Origin: Lunularia cruciata
Taxonomy: Eukaryota > Streptophyta > Marchantiopsida > Lunulariales > Lunulariaceae
Length of the DNA: 64,000 nt
Reading direction: 5' to 3'
Assembly (NCBI GenBank): GCA_948567375.1
Contig: OX419756.1
Location: 62,908,552 to 62,972,551 of the forward strand
Shown: positions 57,084-64,000 of the stretch, piece after piece
Layout: each line of letters begins with the position of its first letter
How positions within the stretch are numbered: the stretch's first letter is position 1
The notes under the pieces: generated by a model
Told to the model about the DNA's origin: nothing
Database searches by the model: none
The model's input: only the letters and a program-made list of their open reading frames with translations
Program-made: the position numbers and the translations under genes

Positions 57084-58382
57084 GTTCATCCGAAGAAGAG
57101 GAGGTGCTGCGCAAAGCTCTCCTTCTGGGCTTCTTGCCTTTCTTCTCCCGATTTCTCCGGTCACCGGCAGAGTGAGAGTGGGCCGCTTCATAACAAGCGA
57201 CATGTTTGAGTACTTTGTCCAGGGAAGTTACATTCCTCTCCCTGGCAAAGATTCGTATCTTTGGTGAAAGGCCCTTGAGGAACCAGGTAATGGCTTGGGC
57301 ATTGGAGTAACCCACCCAAAAAGGAGAAGTTGAGAGACTACTTTCAGCGGTTCATGGCACTGTTGAACCGAGTTCCCAAGCAATTGGGGGACCCCCAATT
57401 GCTTGGGAACTCGGTTCAACAGTGCCATGAACCGCTGAAAGTAGTCTCTCAACTTCTCCTTTTTGCCTCTGTCCAAATAATTGAGTGCAGCAAACACACT
57501 TGTGTTGTAGTCAACCTCCCGGAATTGTTCCAGGAAAATGTTTCTCAAGTCTGCCCAATCTGTTGGTACGAACCCCTTCTGGGTCACATGGGTGTACCAG
57601 CTCTGAGCTTTCTTGCGGAGCAAACTTGGGAAAATTCTGAGTCAATCCGCCAAGTCATGCTCCTTGTTAGCAAAGGAGATGACTTCAAATTCTTTGATGA
57701 ATTCATCGGGGTCCTTGTCTTTTTCTGTCCCCTTATACTTCTGATAGGCGTGTCGGGTGACAGGCAGTGAAGTCATTGTTTGATGCGTAGGGATCAGCTG
57801 AGGTAGTGTTGAACTTGATGGAACTGAAGGATTGGCTGGTATTGACGCCGTGTTGTCAACCCAGGGATTGCAATTCATCAAGTTCAAGGTGGGGTCTTCT
57901 TTGACAATTTCTTCTATGAGGGTGTCGACTTCAACCCGAGTGGAAGATTCAGGATCAACGCCTTCGATTGGTTCTTCAAAATTCCTTCGGGACAACCGAG
58001 GAATCATTCGTAGAAGATGTTGACACTCGACTTCAGTAAGTGTTCTTGCTGTCTTGTCTCGAACAAAGTTCTTCAAGGACACAACTTCGTTTACAACTCT
58101 AGGGGAAGTTGGTGTACTGGGCCACAATGCATATGTTTGCCCACTCGATTCTTCCTTCTTTTTGGAAGAAGAGGGAGATGTGAAGTAGCTTTGCCTACCA
58201 CCTTCGCGTTTCTTGTGATCAAGTTCTTGCAAGGCTTCTTGCACTTTGTGAAGGAGTTGAAAATCCAACGCCTCTCATTTAGTTTCGTCAACAAGGGATA
58301 GGACATTCAGACATTTGTCTTCTTCACGCTGAAGTGCTCATCTTTGAGCTCTCTCTTCTTGTTGTTCTCTCGATGCAGACAT
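57084..58382 (-). pseudogene. A4 gag, N-terminal part, with a 74-bp palindrome
   Basis: The start ATG at about 58382 (MSASREQQEERA) is soon interrupted by a stop. A long open piece 57642-58268 has LLHKVQEALQELDHKKREGG, SLKNFVRDKTARTLTEVECQ and KDPDEFIKEFEVISFANKEHD. After one stop the frame continues with IFPSLLRKKAQSWYTHV, LRNIFLEQFREVDYNTSVFAAL and KLRDYFQRFMALLNRVPKQLG, where a perfect inverted duplication (57317-57465) throws it out of frame. Then GYSNAQAITWFLKGLSP and FARERNVTSLDKV lead up to the B4 insertion. It is a retrotransposon gag (capsid) gene. Not functional. Confidence 0.87.
57317..57465. repeat. perfect 74-bp palindrome with 1-base centre in A4 gag
   Basis: Left arm 57317-57390 (CAAAAAGGAGAAGTTG...), centre A at 57391, right arm 57392-57465, exactly the reverse complement. 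The A4 gag reads KLRDYFQRFMALLNRVPKQLG into the centre and then its own antisense. A1's gag shows no such duplication, so it arose in A4 or its recent source. It may be an inverted duplication by template switching, or an assembly artefact. Confidence 0.95.
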
Positions 58383-58445
58383 TCATATTGCGTTGATACC
58401 TTGTTTCCAATTTGGCTTTGTATTCTTCCACTTCCAAGATTTGTA

Positions 58446-58463
58446 TCCCCGGCAGCAGCGCCA
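58446..58463 (-). other. A4 primer binding site
   Basis: Minus-strand TGGCGCTGCTGCCGGGGA lies seven bases from the 5' LTR end. Two mismatches to the plant tRNA-Asp complement TGGCGCCGTTGCCGGGGA. Confidence 0.85.
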
Positions 58464-58470
58464 AAAATCA

Positions 58471-61064
58471 TGTGACAACCAGGCAAATATCACTTTTGCG
58501 GTAATCAAGTAAGTAAAGTTTGTTCCTGCAGAGATATGAGTCAGAAATGTCCAAATACAAAGCAAAGTAACAATGTAGTTCTTCTTGGTTACGTCTTTAA
58601 TCTCTTAGGAAGAAACCACACCCAGAAGAGAGTAACAAGCACTAACTTGCAGTCTTTTCACAAATTAACACTTCCTAATCACAACTCCATCAAATCTTTC
58701 CAAACAATCTTGATTGTGATGATTTAGGCTCTCCCTAAAACAGCACTTCACTGCAAAACAACTTTGCCTCAGAATTGTGTTCCACCCCTCCATTGAAGGC
58801 ACAACTTCCTCGATCAAAATTGCTTCACATCAACCTCGCACTGCACTCACAAATGTTGAAGACTACCAACACTACAATTCCTCTCAGATCTGTCAAGGTA
58901 TTGCTTCAATTGCACTTCACTTAGGATCAAACACACCAAATGAAGATCAAGGCTGTGGAATCCAACATCCAACAAGCACACTGACTTGCACTTTGAATTT
59001 CTTCAAACACTCACAAACACAAGTACAACATTGATACTCGGAATCAAGCTCAAGCGACGAGCACTGCTTCACAACAATTTGCTTTATCTATTCTCAAAAA
59101 TAATGAGCACTGAACAACAATTTCCTACGAATGCCACTCTTAAATAGTGAACAAATCGACAATTCTAACAACTATACCGTTCTACAACAACTCTTCTAAC
59201 CTTCAGATCCAAAATGACAATGCACCTCTTCATATCTACCTCTTCAAATCTCAAATCTATTACTACTCCGATCCGATGTCTACTTCTTCCTCGGCTTTCA
59301 AACCCGAACACGAAGTAATCTTACTTCCTATCACTTTTTCCTTGGGTTTCATACCTCCTACTTCTTCTACCAATTCCAGCAATTCTCTTTCCTGATCTGA
59401 AATTCCACTAGTGGGTAATCTATCTAACTCCTTATCTCCCGACCCACTCTTCTCTAATGTCTCCATCGGTAATTCCGAAGACATTTCCACTCCTATGTTA
59501 TCTACTTCGGGTTTTGCTTCAACATCTTTCCAAAGCTTTTCTATCTCTATTTTCACTAAGTCTAGTCTAATTGCAATATTATCTTCTACCTCTAATATCT
59601 TCCTACCTACACAAGTTCTCAATCTAATCAACAAGGCGTTCATCTCGGTGTCTTTTGCCTGTCTTCGCCTTGTCTCCTGCACCAACAATTTCAACTCGTG
59701 CAGTCTCGTCTCTTCAATTTGAATGCTGGCCTCTGTACTCAACATTGCATTCATCTGGAGGACAATCTCCTTTATCGGCTCCAATCTTGTCTTCCTTTCT
59801 TGTTCCCGATCTGCAAGCCAGTCCTCTTTGTACATTGCCAACTCCTCCTCAAATTCAGCTTTCACCATCTCCTTCTCCTTCTCCTTCTATACTACCTTCT
59901 CTTCCTGATTATGAAGTAATTCTCGTAATTGGTCTTCTTCTTTGTATCGCGCCGCCAACTCTTGTTGCCAGAGTTGTTTCTTCTCCTCTATATTCTCCAT
60001 CACTCTATTGAGCTCTGCTCCTTTGCTGCTACTCTCGCCATAGCATGGATAACTTCTCCTCTTGAATCAGCAAATTGCTGCTTCAAGATCTCGTATTCAG
60101 CTACTTGTCTCTCCCTTGCTATGTCACTCTTCTTCACAAGCTCCTATTGATAGCTTGCTTCTCTCTTCAGGTCTTCAATTACCTGACTTCTCTCTATTGC
60201 CTCCGCTCGTAGTACTTCCCTTTCCTCCTCACTTAGGGTTACACTCTTCTTCAAATCCGAGTTCTCTTTGTCTAGTCGCGCTTACACCTGCAACACAATC
60301 TTCACCTCTGGACACGTCGACTGCATCTCCCTCTTCTTGTGCTCCAACTTCACCAACAATGGACACACAATTTCCTGTAGGTACTCCACTCCATTTCTCG
60401 CAACTACTTCTTCCTGCATAGAAATCTCCTTCCTTACCTCTTTTTTACCCGATACTCGCCTTCTCCTTTGCAGTCTTTGTATCACAATTGACGCCTCATT
60501 GCCCGAGCTTTCTTCGACCTCTTCCTTCACTTTACTCGGCCCTGCTTCACACTTCACCTTACGTCTTGAGCAAACTCCTCGCTGTACTGCGATCTTCCTT
60601 TCCTCGGGCACAGTTAGTTTGTCCTCCAACTATGTGTTGTCTTTGGCCTCCATCTCAGCGTGCACTTCAATTTTTATAGAGTTGCGCTTCTTCGTCTTTC
60701 GTCGCTTTGAAATTCTACCAAGAAATCACACCTCCGGCATGCACTTGTCACTGTCAATAAACCTTTGCGCATATGGGCCGCCAATTTTTTAATGGCCCCT
60801 TCTTGAATTTCTCGCCCCGACAAAAAGTTGTTAGACTATCTTCACCTCGGGTTGAGTCCCCCCCGAAACAAAGACAATTTACTTTGGGTTGTATGCTGAC
60901 AGGGCATTTCTGAGTACTTTGCCTTATGACCCAAAGTCACTTTACTTTGGGTTTCATCCCGAAGACTCTTTCCTTTGCCTTCTTCGGCCATAGAGGCGCA
61001 ATTTGACTTCTCTATACACTTCTTCTCCTTTATTTTGAGAAAAACAAAAAATGTGGGCACCACA
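58471..61064 (-). repeat. A4 5' LTR (2594 bp, internally deleted)
   Basis: It runs from TGTGACAACC (58471) to GGGCACCACA (61064). Compared with the 3' LTR about 1185 bases are missing at 60668 (equivalent to about 42842-44025), removing the ORF's N-terminal half but leaving the TATA box and everything before it. The deletion must post-date insertion or be repair-related, because reverse transcription makes both LTRs from one template. Confidence 0.92.
59263..60668 (-). pseudogene. LTR-encoded ORF, A4 5' LTR copy, coiled-coil half only
   Basis: 59263-59868 is a fully open 201-codon C-terminal piece (EEELAMYKEDWLADREQER to KAEEEVDIGSE). 60282-60629 covers QRGVCSRRKVKCEAG and VCPLLVKLEHKKREMQ. 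The N-terminal domain was removed by the LTR deletion. Confidence 0.82.
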
Positions 61065-61120
61065 AGTTACTTCGTAATTAGGAGGAGAAGGTTGTATAAA
61101 AGGAGAAGGAGAAGGAGACG

Positions 61121-61723
61121 ATGAAAGCCGAGTTTGAGGAGGAGTTGACGATGTACCAAGAGGACTGGCTTGCAAATTGTGAACGTGAGAGGAAGACCAG
61201 GTTGGAGCCATTGAAGGAGATACTCCTCCGAATGAATGCAATGCTAAGTACAAAAGCCAGTATTTGGATTGAGCAGACAAGACTGCACGAGTTGAAGTTG
61301 TTGGTGCGGGAGACAAGGCAAAGACAAGCAAAAGATACAGATTTGAACGCGCTGCTGATAAGTCTCAGGACTCATGTACATAGGAAAATCTTAAAAGTAG
61401 AAGACAACATTGCGATTAGATTAGACTTAGTGAAAATAGAGATAGAAAAACTTCAGAAGGATGTTAGAGCAAAACCCGAAGTAGATGAAGTAGGAGTACA
61501 AATGTCTTCGGAATTACCAATGGAGACATTAGAGAAGATTGGGTCGGGAGATAAAGAATTAGGTAGATTACCCACAAATGGAATTTCAGATCAGGAAAGA
61601 GAATTGTTGGATCTGGTCGAAGAAGTAGAAGATATGAAACCCGAGGAAAGAGTAGTAAGAAGTAAATTTAATTCGGGTTCGGGTTTGAAAGCCGAGGAAG
61701 AAGTAGACATCAGATCGGATTAG
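61121..61723 (+). pseudogene. LTR-encoded ORF, A2 copy, C-terminal coiled coil (open)
   Basis: 200 codons without a stop: MKAEFEEELTMYQEDWLAN, then the conserved TRLHELKLLV, DLNALLISLRTHVHRKIL and EDNIAIRLDLVKIEIEKL blocks, ending KAEEEVDIRSD. Joined to 38750-40642 before A4 inserted. Confidence 0.82.
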
Positions 61724-62515
61724 TAACAGTTTTGAGATTTGAAGAGGCAGATATGAAAAGGTGCATTGTCATTTTGGATCTGTAGGTTAGAAGAGTTGTT
61801 GTAGAACGGTATAGTTCTTAGAATTATCGATTGATTCACTACTTAAGAGTGGCATTTGCATGAAATTGTTGTTCAGTGTTCATTATTTCTGAGAATAGAT
61901 AAAGCGAAGTGTTGTGAAGCAGTGCTTGTCGCTTGAGCTTGATTCCAAGTATCAACTTTGTGTCTATGTTTGTGAGTGTGTGAAGAATTTTGAAGTGCAA
62001 GTCAGTGTGCTTGTTGGATGTTGGATTCCACAGCCTTGATCTTCATTCTGTGTGTTTGATCTTGAGTGAAGTGCAATCGGAGCAATGCCTTGACAGATCT
62101 GAGAGGAATTGTAGTGTTGGTAGTATTCTACATTCGTGAGTGCAGTGTGAAGTTGATGTGAAGCAATTTTGATCAAGGAAGTTGTACTTTCAATGGAGGG
62201 GTGGAACACAATTCTGAGGTGAAGTCGTTTTGCAATGAAGTGTTGTTTTTGGGAGAGCTTGAATCATCACAATCAAGATTGTTTGGAAAGACTTGATGGA
62301 GTTGTGAATAAGGAGTGTTAATTTGTGACAAGACTGCAAGTCAGTGCTTGTTACTCTCTTCTGGGTGTGGTTTCTACCTGAGAGATTAAAGAAGAAATCA
62401 AGAAGAACTACATTGTTACTTTGCTTTGTATTTGAATATTTCTGACTCGTATCTCTGCAGGAACAAACTTTACTTACTTGATTACCACAAAAGTGATATT
62501 TGCCGGGTTGTCTCA
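61724..62515 (+). other. untranslated tail of the family A LTR
   Basis: About 790 bases between the ORF stop and the LTR end, conserved in all A LTRs here (equivalent to 31143-31934 and 40643-41435). It includes TTACTCTCTTCTGGGTGTGGTTTCTACCTGAGAG near 62350 and a splice-acceptor-like ATCTCTGCAGG near 62452. No ORF is conserved. Confidence 0.6.
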
Positions 62516-62522
62516 TGATTTT

Positions 62523-62540
62523 TGGCACCGCTGCCGAGGA
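62523..62540 (+). other. A2 primer binding site
   Basis: TGGCACCGCTGCCGAGGA lies seven bases after the LTR. Three mismatches to the tRNA-Asp complement. Confidence 0.82.
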
Positions 62541-62603
62541 TACAAATCTCGGAAGTGGAAGAATACAAAGCCAAATTAGAAACTGAGTATCAACGCAATA
62601 TGA

Positions 62604-63392
62604 ATGTCTGGATCGAGAGAACAACGGGAAGAGAGAGCTTGAAGACGAGCACATCAGCGTGAAGAAGACGAATGTCTTAACGTCCCATCCACTGTTGACG
62701 AAACTGAACGAGAGGCATTGGGTTTTCAACTCCTTCACAAAGTGCAAGAAGCGCTACGAGAACTTGACCACAAGAAACACGAAGGCGGTTGGCAAGGCTA
62801 CTTTGCATCTCCCTCTTCATTCCAAAAGAAGAAAGAATCGAGTGGGCAAACATATGCATTGCGGCCCAGTACACCAACTTCCCCTAGGGTTGTAAAGGAA
62901 GTTGTATCCTTGAAGAACTTTGTTTGAGAAAAGACAACACGAACACTTACTGAAGACGAGTGTCAACATCTTCTACGAACGATTCCTCGGTTGTCCCAAA
63001 GGAATTTTGAAGAACCAATCGAAGGTGTTGAGCTTGAATCTTCCACTCGGGTTGAGGTCAACACCCTCATAGCGGAAATTGTCGAAGAAGACCCCACCTT
63101 GAATTTGACGAATTGGAATCCTTGGGCTGACACCACGACGTCAATACCAACCAATCCTTCAGTTCCATCAAGTTCAACACTCCTTCAGCCAATCCCAGTG
63201 CATCACACAATGACTTTGTTGCCTGTCACCCGACACGCCTATCAGAAGTATAAGGGGAGAGAACAAGATGAAGACCCCAATGAATTCATCAAAGAATTCA
63301 AAGTCATCTCCTTTGCTAACAAGGAGCATGACTTGGCGGATCGACTAAGAATTTTCCCAAGTCTACTCCGAAAGAAAGCTCGGAGCTGGTAC
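62604..63392 (+). pseudogene. A2 gag N-terminal part, cut by B5
   Basis: ATG at 62604 (MSGSREQREERA), one frame to 63392 with only two TGA stops (62643 and 62925, the latter where A4 has CGA for Arg in NFVRDKT). Blocks: LLHKVQEALRELDHKKHEGG, LRTIPRLSQRNFEEPIEGVE, NEFIKEFKVISFANKEHDLAD, IFPSLLRKKARSWY. B5 starts directly after. It is the capsid gene of the element. Confidence 0.85.
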
Positions 63393-64000
63393 TGTAACAC
63401 CCATTTGTGCATGTGTGTGGTATTGTGATATTTAGCTTGGTATTACAAGTACTTAAGAGATATTATTTATATAGAGATAAAGGATGGTTCTATATTAGTC
63501 ATGGTTAGCTAAAGTTAGTCATAGCTAAGATAGATGGGACCTTACTTTAGAGGAAGTAGAAAAGATGAGCACCACTATTTTGGATTTTAGTGTGTTGACT
63601 TGGTATTATTCCTAGGTGTTTGGCTTTGGGGAAAGAGTTGAGAACTCTTGGGCCCGCAAGCCTTTTTGTTTTGGATTCTTCTTTAGTCCAAGGATAGCCC
63701 ATGTAAAGGAATCCTTGCTTTAGTGGTTGGGTCAAGATAAGACCACATGCTTAGGGGAATATGCCCATGTGAATGGATATTCCTTTCTACTTTTTGACTT
63801 TACTTGACTTTTAGTCTAGTAACTTGAGTTACTACGGTAATTAGTAACTTTGGTACGTAACTATTTCACAAGTATATAAACAAGGAGTGAGGAGGTACTC
63901 ATCATCCTTTCATTTGCAACTATCTCTCTCTCATTGAGTTCTCTAGTGAGCAATGTCTTGAGTCTTGGAGTGTTAGCCTTGGAGGAGTATGATGGAGTTG
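63393..64000 (+). mobile_element. B5: family B LTR (plus strand), truncated by window end
   Basis: It starts TGTAACACCCATTTGTGCATG in A2's gag after CTGGTAC and follows the B LTR to the window edge, about 80 bases short of its expected end. It includes TATATAAA at 63873-63880. Confidence 0.92.
63873..63880 (+). promoter_or_regulatory. TATA box in the family B LTR
   Basis: AGTATATAAACAAGG is conserved in B3, B4 and B5, about 480 bases into the LTR, giving an R-U5 of about 180 bases. It is the likely LTR promoter. Confidence 0.65.

Larger units (their letters stand above)
49277..57087. repeat. 4-bp target-site duplication GTTC flanking B4
   Basis: GTTC at 49277-49280 and 57084-57087. Reading A4 gag across the site gives GGATGAACCCTCT on the minus strand with one GAAC, so four bases were duplicated, not five. 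Confidence 0.75.
40643..61064 (-). mobile_element. A4: complete but defective family A element (minus strand) with B4 nested inside
   Basis: 5' LTR 58471-61064, primer site 58446-58463, gag from 58382, B4 insertion 49281-57083, gag end, protease, RT, RNase H and integrase (49275-44596), polypurine tract 44423-44437, 3' LTR 40643-44422, with AGTTA on both sides. The 5' LTR has lost about 1.19 kb. Over a comparable stretch the two LTRs differ at roughly 7% of sites by eye, so A4 is much older than B4. Confidence 0.93.
40638..61069. repeat. target-site duplication AGTTA flanking A4
   Basis: AGTTA at 40638-40642 and 61065-61069. The interrupted A2 ORF reads across it (CGATTACGATAGTTA then CTTCGTAATTAGG), matching the uninterrupted sequence of other LTRs. 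Confidence 0.95.
61070..62515 (+). repeat. A2 5' LTR, right piece
   Basis: It resumes the LTR broken at 40642 and ends GGGTTGTCTCA at 62515 (other copies: GTCACA), followed by TGATTTT and the primer site. Confidence 0.93.
38334..63392 (+). mobile_element. A2: family A element (plus strand), split by A4 and cut by B5
   Basis: 5' LTR in two pieces (38334-40642 and 61070-62515; 3755 bp together), primer site 62523-62540, and gag from 62604 to 63392, where B5 is inserted. It sits in B3's gag; ATCCT (38329-38333) is the left copy of its presumed duplication. Pol and the 3' LTR are beyond the window. Confidence 0.9.

Noticed and set aside
57330-57770. Plus-strand 146-codon ORF with gag similarity
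   Set aside because: It begins inside the palindrome, so the first part is the inverted copy of the minus-strand gag; the rest is a shadow.
62440-62470. Splice acceptor before the LTR end, suggesting a spliced LTR transcript
   Set aside because: TCTGCAGG is present in A LTRs, but no donor with matching conservation could be identified by eye.

Overview
The window is plant nuclear DNA consisting almost entirely of nested Ty3/Gypsy LTR retrotransposons. There is one ordinary-looking gene, at the left end. The organism is a land plant. A fragment at about 11.1-11.75 kb carries the 3' end of a group II intron joined to the 3' half of a mitochondrial-type tRNA-Ser(GCU). An intron at that place in trnS-GCU is something I know from liverwort mitochondria such as Marchantia, so a liverwort is my best guess. 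This is an inference from one fragment.

Layout. 1-5762 is low-copy DNA with a four-copy 76-bp tandem repeat (498-795), a 69-bp duplication, and a secreted proline-rich protein gene (2875-3501) with a TATA box. From about 5763 to the end I see two retrotransposon families.

Family A has very long LTRs (about 3.75-3.78 kb, starting TGTGG and ending CA on the coding strand), an Asp-tRNA-like primer binding site, a GA-rich polypurine tract and 5-bp target duplications.

Family B has short LTRs (about 680-710 bp, TGTAACACCC...CTCACA), a different primer site, a long leader with extra small ORFs, and a single gag-pol frame.

Nesting, oldest to youngest: a decayed A element (A1, +, 5763-21651) holds a solo A LTR (9986-14397), which itself holds the mitochondrial fragment. 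A1's 3' LTR is cut by another A LTR (A3), which is broken up by further A LTR pieces (22122-25935). A3 is cut by a B LTR (B1, 26318). B1 is cut by B2 (minus strand, 26657 onward). B2 holds a complete solo A LTR (31143-34911) and is cut by B3 (+, 35505). B3's gag is cut by A2 (+, 38334). A2's 5' LTR is cut by A4 (minus, 40643-61064, duplication AGTTA). A4's gag is cut by B4 (minus, 49281-57083). A2 resumes at 61070, and its gag is cut by B5 (+, 63393), which runs off the window. B4 is the youngest: its LTRs differ at one base by eye and its 1608-residue gag-pol is uninterrupted.

The most unusual feature is that the A-family LTR itself carries a long open reading frame, up to 854 codons in one frame. 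It encodes a globular N-terminal part, an acidic middle and a long coiled coil. It recurs in every reasonably complete A LTR here, including both LTRs of A4 (one internally deleted) and three solo LTRs. Each A element therefore carries two copies of this gene outside gag-pol, and each solo LTR leaves one behind. I do not recognise the protein.

Frame decay across the A copies includes CGA-to-TGA changes, as expected of methylated repeats. B4 is the only element here that looks able to make a full set of proteins.
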